Of a DNA stretch of 64,000 bases, positions 22,261-35,117 are shown piece by piece. This stretch comes from Linum tenue. Lineage: Eukaryota > Streptophyta > Magnoliopsida > Malpighiales > Linaceae. A program made the position numbers and the translations under genes. The notes under the pieces are model-generated. The model did not search any database, was not told where the DNA came from, and saw nothing but the letters and a program-made list of their open reading frames with translations. Each line of letters begins with the position of its first letter. Positions within the stretch are counted from its first letter, which is position 1. Location: assembly GCA_946122785.1 (NCBI GenBank), contig CAMGYJ010000007.1, forward strand, positions 6,464,909 through 6,528,908. The letters run 5' to 3'.

Positions 22261-22682
22261 GCAGTTCTCAGAAGTTGATTATGGCTAAACACACTCTTGT
22301 CTACAAGGCAATCAAAGAGAACCCATGACTGTAGAGGTGGAAATTGGGTCAGATTCATGTATGAATGGATTCGTCCAACGGGTAGCGAGGTATTGAAACA
22401 AAGCTTAAGGACTAATACACATCTCATTAACAAGTTAAGGGAAACAGTCAATAAAAAAGAAGGATAGAGCAGAAAGCATATGCATCCACCACTAATCACA
22501 AGTCAATACAGTCAAGTGCTGTGAATGCAATATCCCACGCGCCAACCTCAGGCTACTGTTTCAGTTGTCAAATAAAAGCATAGAAAGTTCAGGATATTTT
22601 CACAAAGCAGCACAAAGAATGCTCTTCTTGAATTTCTCTTTCTACGTATCTCATGAAGCAACCAAGCTTCTCGCAAGGAAGT
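22260..22682. other. Intergenic, nothing recognised
   Basis: Short frames only, with no family match by eye. Confidence 0.4.
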
Positions 22683-22971
22683 TGTCAGAGTGTGGTATAA
22701 GATCCAGCATAACTTTCTCCCAACAACTCAAGTTATTGGGACCAACTGGTTATTGACACGGTACCAGAGCCTAGAACCGAAAGGTCATGTGTTCGAATCT
22801 TCACGACCTCCAATATTAATAGTTTATTAAAGCACAAGGTATGGTGGGCATGTGCAAACTTCAAGCCCGTGAGTTGACTTTCGTTTGAGGGGGCGTGTTA
22901 GAGTGTGGTATAAGATCCAGTATAACCTTCTCCCAACAACTCGAGTTATTGGGACCAACTGGTTTATGACA
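22683..22971 (+). mobile_element. TRIM (terminal-repeat retrotransposon in miniature), 289 bp
   Basis: Two 76-bp direct LTRs (22,683-22,758 and 22,896-22,971), each TG...CA and about 93% identical, flank a 137-bp interior. The interior starts with CGGTACCAGAGCC, two changes from the tRNA-iMet primer site, and ends with the purine tract GAGGGGGCG. The flanks GAAGT and GAAGC fit a 5-bp target duplication with one change. There is no coding capacity. The interior also carries GTGTTCGAATC, like a Pol III B box. Confidence 0.85.
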
Positions 22972-23051
22972 GAAGCCTCTTGCACCCAACAAAGTCTAGT
23001 TAGCATGCATTCTGAAATGAAATTTGATACAAATCAACTCATCGCAAGTCC

Positions 23052-23218
23052 ATCACCAACAAAAGAAAAGCGGTCCGTCTAGACTAGTGATGAGTTTCGA
23101 CATTAATGAGCAGACAAACATAGTTACTGCACAAGATCACCAACAAAAGAAAAGCGTTCCGTCTAGCCTAGTGACGAGTTTCGACATTAATGAGCAGACA
23201 GACATAGTTACTGCACAA
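23052..23218. repeat. 84-bp tandem duplication
   Basis: Two head-to-tail copies starting ATCACCAACAAAAGAAAAGCG at 23,052 and 23,136, about 93% identical. A second, looser duplication (GGGTCAACAAACTATTT...) follows at about 23,280-23,450. Confidence 0.85.
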
Positions 23219-24051
23219 TAAGCAAAACTCAGGATAGTTTACATACTCTGCGAAAGAAGGTGGAGCGACCCACATGTGCGATATGAAGAAATAGGCACCC
23301 TAAACACATTCTAGAAAACGGGTCAACAAACTATTTCGCATCCAACAAAAGAACCATCTCTTTACAGAAGTTGAGATATGAAGAACCTAAGCACATCTTA
23401 AAAAATGGGTCAACAAACTATTTTGCATCCCAACAAAAGAACCATCTCTCTCTCGCCTTGGCGTTAAGGAATGGAATGAAAATGGAAGGATTTACTGGGA
23501 ATAAAGAATATGCAAAAGAAAGAACCAAGCAAAACAAATGAAACAAATACCACTACCATTACAAGCTAAACAGTAACTATGCACTATTATTTGCATCTAG
23601 ACCGTGATTCATCACAAGCTACACAAAAGCCAGTTTCTAGAAGCACACTATTACTTCATTGAACCAACTAATCGGCGATGCATGCTTTACATACAACAAA
23701 CACATCCAAACACTAATTTATATGATATAATAGTGTGTTTCGCTCCATTTAATTTTAAGAATTATTTGTTTCATTCGCTTAAGGAAATGGAATAACACAC
23801 TTGGGATTAAATAATTATAATACTTTTCTTATCTCAAGTCCAATACACTTTTCAGGAGCACATATCAATTTCCATTTTCCTTCTAATGATTCTTAGACCA
23901 TTGACGTATATATTAATTTATAAAAATTCCTTTCGTCATCAAGTACAAGACCGATGATCTTTCACCAAAACTATAACTCACATTCCAACATTTTGTTACT
24001 AGATCCACTTTTTTCATTTGACACATATTTCTTCATTTTCTCACCATAATT

Positions 24052-24217
24052 ACTAAAAACTTACTAGAAACAAACAAAACTAGTAACAAATTGTTTTCTT
24101 TGACACATATTACTAGAAACAAACAAAACTAGTAACAAAATGTTTCCTTTGAAAAAACAAACATATTTCTTCATTTTTCTTTTGACACATATTACTAGAA
24201 ACAAACAAAACTACTCA
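24052..24217. repeat. Short tandem array, about 49-bp and longer units
   Basis: Three copies of ACTAGAAACAAACAAAACTA (near 24,062, 24,111 and 24,194), linked by TTTGACACATAT. The surrounding 23,220-24,980 is AT-rich and gene-free. Confidence 0.75.
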
Positions 24218-26999
24218 AACAACAACAAAAAAACACTAGTAAAAAATCATGATATTGATTTATCATCCATCTATTTTCATCGTAATTACATGATTCTTTT
24301 CATGGTTAATTATCATTTTCAAATGATACCCTAAAAGTTACTACTAAATCATCTCGATAAATCTACTAAGCCATCATGAGATACTACTTAATCATTATTA
24401 ATACAATATGTAAATCATACAAAAAACTACAGATAGGAAATTTAAGTATTACTAAAAAGTGATAAAAATATCATAGATAAAACACTTATATACTACTAAA
24501 CTATTGTTAAAAACTATAAAAAAAACTACTAAAAGTATGAAAATTGTACTAAACTCATATTGAAACTACATGAACCATTATTGATATACTATGAAAATTT
24601 TATCCAAAAATGGATAAAGCACTTAAATACTACTAAAATATGTAATCTTAATTTTGCTAAAACACTCATAAAAAAATGAAAGAACAAAACAAACAACATA
24701 TTCATAAAAAATGAGAGCTACTAATTATTAGAAAGCGGAAAGCAGAGAAATAGTTAAATGAGAAAAGAAAAGAGATAAACTATCACCGAAAAAGAAATAA
24801 AAAAATGTAAATTGTTTTTTAATCCTAAAAATATGAATATACTTTTTGGTGATTTTTTTATCTTTATTAAATACTTTTAGTGTTAACTTAAATATAATTA
24901 TTTAAGCTCATTAAATTTTTGGCACAATGATTAAATTTTTTTCCACTTAATACTTATCCTACAAAACATAACTCAATAATGCTAGAGTTGGTGGTGAATT
25001 GAGGTAATCTTTAGGTGATGGTCCAGTGGGTTGGTGACAGATTTGTTGATTAACACATTGGCTCGCTTAATATCACAAATCTCTTTTGCAAATTTTGTCA
25101 AGTCACTATGGCAAAGCTCGAAAACCAGGTTCACTTCATTCTGATTGTTGTTTATCGGCTCATGAGTTGGTGGTGAAATGAGTAACAAATCAATAATCTT
25201 TAGGTGATGGTCGAGTGGATTGGTGTTAGACTTGTTGATCAACATATTGGCTGGCTTTATATCACAACTCTCTTCTACAAACTTTTACAAGTCACAGTGG
25301 CAAAGCTCGAAAGACAGGTGTACTTCATTATGATCATTGTTTATCACTTCATAGAAGACTATGACATGTATGCAGGTACCCCCAGGTTTAGTAGGCTCCG
25401 CTGTCACTCATGTGGCATGTGGGTTGCTGAGGTTCCGGGGTTATCAAATGGAAGGCGATGACATTCTCGTGCTTTACTCGTTTTAAATTACTAATCTCTC
25501 CTAAAAACATAAGAGTTTGTCCTTCCATTAGTGACAGACTTATAATTTTCTTAATAGACTTGCCCCATCTGATTAATTAATATATTTTCTTACTAGCCCA
25601 AAAGTTTCATTTCTGATCATATTATCATGATTGATCCGCCTATATGAGCCAACTATTGCAAGAATATCTTTCATCGTTTTCGATGAGATTGAAAAGGAGT
25701 CTTGAACATAAAAGATCACACCAAAATTAATCAACTAATCTCAATTGTATATTTAAAGTGATAAGCCCACTTAACTTTTCCTTTTTACTGCAACTCACTC
25801 GTTGTTTTAGTGTTACTCGAATCAAATTTACTTGCTTAGATCATATAACTATTTTTTTGGTTTAATATTACTTGTTAGTTCCACTTGAAATTGACTTGCT
25901 CAATTACAAAAAATGGATTTGCTTTAATGCAGAAAGCCAAAGTGTCAAATTTATTATATTTTGTGTTCTGTTTTAATCTAGTTTAGAGTAGATTTAATCA
26001 TTTTATTTATATAATTTGTTCATTATTTTTACATAAGTACTAATGAACATTTTGATGCAATTTTTTCCTAATTCGAACATAAAAATTCTTTCATTCAAAA
26101 TTATGTCATTAATGCAAAAATACAGTAACTTTCAGATTACCATATGTTTTCCACATGTTAGTCAGAATGAGTTGTGTGATCAACTGCTTATTTAACTTTA
26201 ATCATAATGAGTTATTTTATCAACTGTTCATCCAACTTTAATCAAAATAATTTGTGTCATCAATTGTTCATCCAACTTAGATCACATTATTGCATAAGAA
26301 AGATTTACATGTTTATATAATTGAACCCTCAACCTTGGTTCTTCTACTCATCAACCATCCAACCTTAATTCTTGAAAAAATTCATTTAACATTCATGCGT
26401 TTCTCTAGCAAAAAAAAAAAATCTATTTGTTTCATGATTCCTCTATTAGATAAGCTAATGAGAGGCAAAGAGAAGTATATGCTTATCAGTATACGAAGAT
26501 GTTCTTGATGTAAAGAACTCTATTCTATAAACTTTTCCGAGTCACTGTCACAAAACTAAAAAAATCATATATACTTCATTATCATTGTCGTTTACCACCT
26601 CATGAAAGCAACGACATTCCCATGCTATGCTTGTTTTAAATTGTTAATCTCTCTCCACCAGTGATAGATTTGTAATTTTCTTATTTGGGTAACTTGCCCA
26701 TCTGATTAATTAAGATATTTTCTTATCAACTTGAAACTTTTCTTTCTTTTGTTATCTTCATCCACCCGCTTGTATGAGCCAACCGTTGTAAGAATATCTT
26801 CCATAATATTCAGTGAGATTCAAATAGGAGTGTCTACGTCGGGGAGGAGTGAGGGGCCTTCAAGGCTTTGATCTTTAATTCTACTAATTTTCGTTCAATT
26901 GAAGTCTGACTCTCGTCTTAACATTTATGGGAGATTGAAGAGTAGTGTAGACAGATTTAGAGATGATAAGAAAAAGGCGAACACATAGTAGCAATGACG

Positions 27000-28080
27000 G
27001 TGAGAATGATCATTTCGATTGATAGTCCACAATGTCATGAAAAAAGTAGGGGTCAATCCAACTTGCCGTGCTTGACTGGTAAAAAATTGAAAGACGTTGC
27101 TTCTACCAACGATGAAATTGGTAGTGAGCTAGTTGATGTCAATAGAGAGGTCAAATGGCCCAATTTCTCATGAAATTGCAGATAAACGCAGGTTTTCCTT
27201 CACTTCAGATTCCTTGCTTCATTGTAACATACCTTAGAAAATCATCCTATAACAAGACCAAAAACAATAAGTGGGTAGTCTTGATAGACATCACATTCTG
27301 TATATACTATTTACCTGCTTGACCTTAAGCACATGTTGGTAGTCTTGATTGACACCACAATCAACATGTAATTGGAAGTATATATTATTTACCTACTTGA
27401 CCTTAAGCGCACGACCATTCTTAAACTAAGGAAAAGCATGACCTGCTTCAATATTATGGTTGCCACGAGAGTCATAGCTGATGGCTTACTCCTATTTATA
27501 GGAGCATCAAAGTCCACTTTGGCCATTAGTTTTAATAACAACGAGTTGACTTCATTGTACTTCGTTTATGATAGAAACCTGCATTTCTGTTCTTGTAGGA
27601 TTAGACTATTTTGTCAGTTATGATTGTTTAATGATTTGATTGGGAATTATAGGGGTAATTTGAGAGATTAATAAGTCTGGGTAGCACTGTGGAATTGTGG
27701 GATTATTATATAAACATTTGGGTAAGTGGAATTGGTCACTAAGCCACGATTAAACCTAATTTGATTTTCCTAATCTCCTCCCTCATTCTTCCTCTGCCAA
27801 AATCTTTCTTATCCCTTTACTGCTATCGCCTACGCAGCTTCTCCTCCTCTCCTCCTCTTCCTAAACTTTCATTCGTTCTTTTCATTTATCACAACAAAAG
27901 TTGATCACTGCCTTGGTGATCCGCCCTTTCCCCTAGTCGCCTACCTACTCGTGGCCGTAGCTCGATTGGGGGTCAGGAGTGTTTTCCGGCGGAAAAACAA
28001 AAGTCGTTTGTATCAAGTGAAACGTGAATTGTTCAATAATGCTTCGCCACTACCGTAGCTGACGGAAATTATTTAATGGT
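27000..28080. other. Spacer in the repeat X array, gene-free
   Basis: At 27,705-27,720 TATATAAACATTTGGG is followed by a long pyrimidine-rich stretch (27,770-27,880). This looks like a core promoter and leader, but no coding exon follows. Confidence 0.35.
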
Positions 28081-28850
28081 AGGGCATAGCCTTGCCAAGG
28101 GTTTCTATCAGTTTCATACTCTGACACCTCTGAAAAGTAGTCCAAAACTAAGCGTGGAAGGTAGTCGAACGGAGTAAGAGGCTTAAACTCGTATCCCATG
28201 GCTTCCAGTATTTTAAACTCCATATCCTTGAGTACACTCGTATTTTGGGAGATTCCATCATTGTATAGTATCTCATAAGGACGGAAAGTAAGTGAGTCTA
28301 ATGTTTAACAAGAAAACTCATTCGTCTAAACTGCAATAGCCAAGGAAAACTTCTTTAAAATCTCAATTCCTTCATGAGTTGGGGCATCCAACTTGGCGTA
28401 ACACTTCTCAAATTTGAACTTAGCCGCATATTGAAGATAATAAATTAATAGTTGCTTATAAAATGTAGAAAAAATAACGATAAAACTTACTCGCAAGAGG
28501 AATTTGTGTGCGTCCAGCTAAGTCCTTGATAATAGATGAGAGATTTTCAGTTCATGTCTTTCCCTCTCAATCAAGTTGTTCATAAAATGGTTGGTCCTAG
28601 CCTCACCATCAGGAGTAGTTAGATTAGGTCGAACTGGAATTAATAAGGTAAGAGGACGCGACTTTGCTGCATCTTTATTTTCAGGTAAAGCAGGATTTTT
28701 ACTTTTAACTTCGAGCACCGAACCTAGAGGATCTTATGCATAATCAATCTGAGTATAATTTTCCCGGACACTTCTTGATCTACTAAGTTTCCGCAAAGGC
28801 TACAAAAAAAATATTACAATAGGGTCCAGAGACACCTGTAAATCAACCAT
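28080..28850 (-). pseudogene. Gene fragment B, possible cyclin-fold relic
   Basis: Minus-strand exon-like blocks with frameshifts and stops. The order is SVRENYTQIDYA, EVKSKNPALPENKD, TNHFMNNLIERERHELKIS, then after an intron-like gap KFEKCYAKLDAPTHEGIEIL, then LTFRPYEILYNDGIS and VLKDMEFKILEAMGYEFKP with LTPFDYLPRLVLDYF. The last block is reminiscent of the second cyclin helix region (ME...ILEALG...PTPFDFL), but I cannot confirm this. The first block is shared with gene fragment A. Confidence 0.45.
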
Positions 28851-31329
28851 CCAACCTTCATTCTTGAAAAAATTCATTCAACATTCATGCGTTTCTCTAG
28901 AAAAAAAACAAATCTATTTGCTTCATGATTCCTCTAGTTGATAAACTGATGAGAGGCAAAGAGAAATATATGAATATTGGTGTACGAAGATGTTCTTGAT
29001 TTAAAGAACTCTATTCTATAAACTTTGTCGAGTCACTGTGGCAAAACTCGAAAACCATATAGACTTTATTATCGTTGTCATTTACCGCATCATGAAATCA
29101 ACGAAATTCCCGTGCTCTGCTTGATTTAAATTGTTAATCTCTCTTAAAAACCTAAGAGGTTCTCCTTCCACCAGTGACAAATTTGCAAGTTTCTTATTTG
29201 AGTGACTTTGCAATATGAATAATTAAGATTTTCTTACTAGCCCGTAACTTTTCTTTAATTTGTTATCTTCATCCACCCCCCCCCCCTATGAGCCAGCTGT
29301 TACAAGAATATCTTCCATCATCTTTAGTGAGATCCAAATAGGAGTCTCGACATCGGGGAGGAGTGAGAGGCCTTCAAGACTTTGATCTTTAATTCTGCTA
29401 ATCATCGTTCAATTGAAATTTGACTCTTGTCTTAGCATTTATGGGAGATTGAAGAGCAGTGTAGACAGATTTGGAGATAATAAAAAAGGCGAAGACATAG
29501 CAGCAACGACAATGAGAATGATCATGGTGGTTTCCAAATTTCGACCATAATTCTCGGTCATTTGAAGTGCTGCTCTAACTCTATAATTCTAAGAAGAAAT
29601 GAAGAATAGTGGAGTTAAATTAAATTATTAGAATGGACTTAACTATGTTTAATGTATAGTAAAAGCTCACACCAAAATTAATCAACTTATTCCACTTGTG
29701 TATTTAAAGTGATCAACCCACTTCCTTTTTTTTACTGCAACCAACTCGTGTTTCAATGTTACTCGAAGTAAATTTATTTGCTCATATCATATCACTCTGT
29801 TTTTGTTGTTTGTTGTTACTATTTAGACATCTCTAACGCATAAATTCCAAATATATCTATCTATCTTTGGCATTCTAGTTCTACTTGAAGTGGATTTGCT
29901 CTATTATAAAAAGTGAATTTGCTTCAATGGGTAAAACCAAAGCGTCAAATTCCTCATATTTCGGTTTTTTGGTATAATCTAGTTTATAATAGATTTCATC
30001 ATTTTATTTAAATAATTTGTTCATTATTTTTATATAGACACTATAATTAATTAAAACAAACATTTGATATAATTTTTATAATTTCGACACAAAAAATTGT
30101 CATGAAAATGTGTAATCAATGCAAAGACACATTACTTGATTCAAATAACCATAGATTCTCCACATGTTTGTATGAATGAGTTGTGTCATCAACTACTCAT
30201 CGAACTTCAATCATAATGAGTTATTTCATCAATTATTCATCCAACTTTAATTAGAGTAAATTGTGTCAACAACTGTTCGTCAAACCGAGATCACATTATT
30301 GCAGAATAAATATTTTTCATATTTCTATAAATGACCTATGAACAATGTTTTAAATACTCATCCACCATCTAGCCTTCATTCTTGGAAAAATGCATTCTAA
30401 CTTTCATACATTTCTATTGGATAAGAAACTCATATGCTTCGTGGATTCTCCTGGTAGAGAAGTTGATGAGAGGCAAAGATAAGTTGATGATAATCAACGA
30501 GAGTATGAGTGTAAGATTGAGCGTGAACGTACAAAGATGTTCATGATGTACAAAACTCGTTTCGACAAACTTTGTCAAGTTATTGTGGGAAAGCTCGAAA
30601 ACCAAATAGACTTCATTAGTATCTTCATTTATCGCCTCATGGAAGACGGCGTCATTCTCGTGCTTTGCTTGTTTTAAATCATCTATGTCTCTTTAAAAAC
30701 CTAAAAGGTTGTCATTCCACCGGTGACGTATTTGTAATTTTCTTAAAGTCAAAACTTTCCTTTCCCGAATATCTTCATCCACCCGTTTGTATGGGCCAAC
30801 TGTTGCTGGAATATCTTATATCTTCTTCGGTGAGATTGAAGGAGGAGTCTCATCCTACTATTTTCAAGATTTGAATCTTTAATTTTGCTAATTCTCGTTC
30901 AATTGACGTGCGGCTCTCATCCTACTATTTTCAAGAGATTGAAGAGCAGTACAAGAAGATGTAGAGATAATAAAAGGAGGCATAATATCATATTGGTTGC
31001 TTCATTTTTTGTATTTCTAATCTACCTCTAGTCTTAAATAGTTGGATTGATATAAGAATTAATTTAATGATAAATTTTAAAACCTAAAACCTTCTGTATA
31101 AAGTTCGAAATAGTGAATTGAGGTAGAGTATACCGATGATCCTATAGTCATTTGGCCGACTATTGAAAGAAAAAAGCTTGCATCTGCTCACTGTTACAGA
31201 AGCGACCCACACTTTGTACCCGACTACAAGTCGGTCTTTTGATTTTCAGGCCTGGCTGATTTCCCGGATGTAACTCACTTTGTTGATTAAATCTAAATTA
31301 TCTTTTGTAAAAAAAAAACTAAATTGACT

Positions 31330-31800
31330 TGCGTCTTTGGAGACAATCAGCTTTTGTTAACTGCTTTAACAAACAGGTTGCGGGTGAGTGTCTCAGGTGG
31401 ATTACAAAGGTCTTTCATTCACAAGATGTTGAGATGGTAGAGGGGTGGTGTGTGTTGCTATTATGGAAGGAGCGAAATGCTCACTACTGGAATGAGCATA
31501 AACTCGCGGAGAATAAAATTGCTATCAGGGATTTTTTTTTTTGGAATACTACAAAAAGCATCATAAGCAAGATGTCGTCGCAGGTCCAAGTCAGCCAAGG
31601 AGGAGTTGGTGCCGCCCTCCAGCGGGTCGGATTTCTATCACAACGAACGCTGCGGTGTTCCCGACGGGACAAACTGGACTAGATGTAGTAATTTGTGGTA
31701 GTGATGGGGGTTTCATTCTTGCAGCAGCAAAAAGTATCCAAGGAGTCGAAAATGTGGAACTGCCGAGGCTTTAGCAGCTGGGCTAGGAATATAGACGGTC
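31330..31800 (+). pseudogene. LINE-A RNase H, first half
   Basis: Frames at 31,329-31,682 and 31,541-31,774 together give a LINE linker (LLLWKERNAHYWNE) and the RNase H start (WCRPPAGRISITTNAAVF, GQTGLDVVICGSDGGF, then AEALAAGLGI in another frame). It breaks at about 31,800, and the other half resumes at about 33,160. Confidence 0.7.
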
Positions 31801-33158
31801 ACAGTGATTGGTGCTACTAACCCTTTACTGGAAAGCTAGTAACCACTTTTTCACAAGTCGGTTACAAGGCTTTATGGCCAGAAACGGCTAGCGCCGGAAA
31901 AGCCTTAATTGTGCTTTCAAATCGTCTCCTTAATGACGAGCTAAAGTGTTTTAAAACTCTAATAAAGAGATTCTTTCGCCAACATAATGGGGCGTATTCA
32001 AAGGGCTCCCGCAAATAAATATGCTCCCAATGCCTAATTAATGCAATCATCCTACAATTTGATACTAGAATAGATTGGCCAGCAATTGAGTCAATTCGGT
32101 AATTATACATCATGGCCGGCAACGGCTTCCGCCAGAAAGCTTTTAATGGTCATCACTTTAATGAGTATCTGTGCATTTGACTATCCAAAACGTCAGTTAC
32201 GGGAGGATTCTAACCGTTTCAGACTATGGTTGAAATCGGCCCTTCAAACTCGTGGAGTAAACTGCCTTAACTAATGCCCTGTCTGCTGGAGACATCGAGA
32301 AAGTATTGAACATTTATTCTTCAGATGCCCCCTAGCCATTAGATTGTGGATTTTAGTGGGATTGAGCAACTTTATTGAGACCGCCCAGACTGTTAACTTT
32401 AGTCTATGGTGGCGACATGTCATGGTCTCTGAGACCGCCCCATTCCACATTCTCCAATGCATCTGTTTACTTTGGAGAATCTGGAAGTCTAGAAATAAAG
32501 TGACCTTCGAATTTTACCAACCTCATGTCTGTTCCCTAGCCAGCCAGTTCTACAACCAGGTCCTTGAAGTCTCCTATCTTCTCCTTCCTCCTCCACCCCG
32601 CAGTTCTACTCCCAAACCATCCTGCCACCTCTTGGGTTCCTCCGCCAGAAGACTTTTTGAAGATCAACTTCGATGCTGCTGTTTGTGCCACCGGGTGTTC
32701 GTCTGGGCTTGTTTTCTGTGGGTCAGACGGGCATGTGGTGTTGGCGTTTGGTCTGCAGCTTTAAGGAATAGTCAATCCTTACCTGGCAGTGCTTCTAGCC
32801 TTTAGAGATGCTATCTCCATCGTAGCTTCAAGATACTTGACCCGCGTGATAGTCGAAGGTGATTCCGAAGTGGTCGTCAAACAAATTCGTCAAGGCGTCA
32901 TAGAAGACTCGATTGGTGGTCCGGTGTTACGAGAGTGTCATCAGATCCTTAGCTCTTTGTCTGTTTGTATAGAGTTTAGGGCGGTACCTAGATCCGCCAA
33001 CAGTGCTGCCCATAGAGTGGCGCGTAAAGCACTGCTTTTGTCTCGTTTAGAGGTAGAATCTTTTGATTTTTTGGGGTGGCTTCTTTAGAGTCTTTTAGGG
33101 GTCCTGGGTAGAATTGTAAGTTTAACTTTTTTCCTCTATTGATATCACTCATAAATAA
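31800..33158 (+). mobile_element. LINE-B, 5'-truncated, inserted in LINE-A
   Basis: It encodes the zf-RVT region (LQTRGVN, CPVCWRHRESIEHLFFRC, PLAIRLWILVG), the linker LLWRIWKSRNK, and an RNase H: FLKINFDAAV, then LLAFRDAI, then VEGDSEVVVKQI, then ANSAAHRVARKALLL, ending at 33,088. It then finishes in an A-rich tail at about 33,140-33,158. Frameshifts occur near 32,590 and 32,770. The catalytic Glu expected before LLAFRDAI is Val. Confidence 0.75.
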
Positions 33159-33450
33159 AAATAAAAAAAAGCGACAATATGAAGTTGTTGATGAAGTTGC
33201 AGAATCCAGAGAGGAAATTGACGGAGACAGGAGTTGTGTGGAGGAGTATCAGAAGAGGATTGTGCTCGTTGGGTAACGGGAACGACATCACCTGCCCCGA
33301 GAGGCAAATGGAGCGGCACATATTATGGCTCATGCAGTGACTCGTATTAACGAGAGAGTTGTTTGGATGGATAGGTCACCAGTGTACTTAATCGATCAAC
33401 TGAAGCTGGATGATGTAACTTTGAGTTCTAATTAATACATAATCCAGGTT
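33158..33450 (+). pseudogene. LINE-A RNase H, second half
   Basis: Reads SDNMKLLMKLQNPERKL, then REANGAAHIMAHAVTRINER and VVWMDRSPVYLIDQLKLDDV in shifting frames. This is the C-terminal end of a plant LINE RNase H and continues the domain interrupted at 31,800. Confidence 0.7.
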
Positions 33451-34070
33451 CCCCATAAAAAAAACTAAATTGACTCTTTTCTCAATAACAAATTTGAAAG
33501 TCTCAATCTAATTCGGAAAAATTTGAAATAATTCATTTGGAGATAATGGCAATAATCTGAGGATATATAATTAAAATTAATTAATTAACCCTTTGTAATC
33601 CTCCAAATAATATAAAGGGATTCTCCTTAGAACCTCTTCCATTTGTTTTTTCCTAGCTCCTCCGGATTGCATGGGAGGGTTCTTTGGACATTTGATAGGC
33701 TTTAAAACCCCCTGAACTTATCAATTAAAAACGGATCGGCACTCCAATTAGAAAAGCCATCATTTTTTAATTGCTATTCATGTTTATTGAATACTATTAG
33801 CAACGGTGTTTAATTTTTCTATGCATCTATAACCTGGTTAGGTGTATAATCTCATCATTTGTTTTAATTTGGACAAAAAAAATTTAACATAAAATCAAAT
33901 TAATCAGGTTACACAACATCATATACAAAATTGCACCATCAATGTTAAATTTTCATTAGATTGTCAATAAAACTGGTCTCACATTGATGACTGAATTTTG
34001 ACGTAACTCTCAATTTGTCTAAAATCAACCTAGAATGACCATTGTACTCACTACTCAGTTCTTCATTTAA
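33450..34070. other. Intergenic, AT-rich, nothing recognised
   Basis: No frame, repeat or element boundary that I can support. Confidence 0.4.
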
Positions 34071-35117
34071 AATATTAAAATATAAACCACCATCGATAGA
34101 AAATGGCATTCCTAGGAGGTTTAATTGTTCTCATCATCGACCATCAAACTTTCCTAAGATGTTTGATGAATTGAGCAAAAAATCTGCATATACAAGTATT
34201 TTCCATACAAAAATTTGAAATCATATAAATTGTTGTTGTTCATATTTGAGCTATACATACCTAAAATTGAACTGCAAACTCTCCCAAAAACTATTCATGA
34301 TATACAAAATTATATATGAAAACTACCACATATAGAAAACGACATTCCTTGGAGATGTAATTATTCCCATCATCGACCACTAAGCTTTCCTAAGTCATTT
34401 TGACAAACTGGACAACAAAATCTACAATTATAATTATTTTCTATTAAAGAATTTGTTGGAAGCTTAATCGCACTAATTTTTGTGTAACAAGTTTGGACAT
34501 ACCTAAATATGAATTAAAGAACATTCTTATGGGCTATTCATTAAGTTTTATAGGTTATCAAATTTTGTGTTGATCGTTGGGTTGCTTATCAGTGTTAAGG
34601 AAGAAAAATCCCGAGAAATGTTTATGACTTGAACAACGTAAATTCATTATATAAAAATTATGTATAAAAATCACCACATGTAGAAAATGGCATTCCTAGC
34701 AGATGTAATTATTCACATAATCGACAACTAAGTTTTCCCATGCCATTTTGACAAACTAGACAACAAAATCTGCCGATAGAGTTATTTTCCATAAAAGAAT
34801 TTGGTGGAAGCTTCATCACACAAATTGTCGTGTTTCACATTTGCGCATACCTAAACCTGAATTATTACGTAACACTCTTACGGGCAATTCATTAAGTTTC
34901 CAATTTATAGATTATCAATTTTTTTATGAATGGTTATCAGATTTTGTGTTGGCTGTTAGGTTGCTCATTAGTGTTAAGGAAAGAAAAAATCTGGAAAATA
35001 TTTATGACTTGAATGATGTAAATTCTATTGTGTTGGCCGTTAGGTTGCTCATTAGTGTTAAGGAAAGAAAAAAACTGAAAAATGTTTATGACTTGAATGA
35101 TGAAAATTCTATTGCGT
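34070..35117. repeat. Local satellite-like array plus 84-bp duplication
   Basis: Three diverged units of about 240-330 bp start near 34,080, 34,320 and 34,665 with CACCA/ACCACAT...AGAAAA and GGCATTCCTAG-type words. At the right end an 84-bp unit (GTGTTGGC-GTTAGGTTGCTC) is duplicated at 34,949-35,117 and keeps an open frame by length (84 = 28 codons). No protein match. Confidence 0.7.

Larger units (their letters stand above)
24985..31000. repeat. Repeat X array, half-unit plus full-unit arrangement, twice
   Basis: Full copies lie at about 25,700-27,000 and 29,670-30,960. Each is preceded by a copy of only its second half (about 25,200-25,700 and 28,850-29,670). Landmarks in order: CACACCAAAATTAATCAACT, AATCTAGTTTA, GAGTTGTGTCATCAACT, ATTCATGCGTTTCTCTAG, GATGAGAGGCAAAGA, TTCGTGCT-type block, GGGAGATTGAAGAG. 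A further local duplication of about 180-190 bp lies at 24,985-25,360. No intact frame of more than 90 codons is present. The two array halves are separated by a gene-fragment region at 27,000-28,850. Confidence 0.65.

Noticed and set aside
22778..22800. Possible tRNA (T-arm-like GTGTTCGAATC)
   Set aside because: No acceptor, D or anticodon arms; it lies inside the TRIM interior.
27705..27900. TATA box and pyrimidine leader suggesting a live promoter
   Set aside because: No coding exon or gene follows on the same strand.
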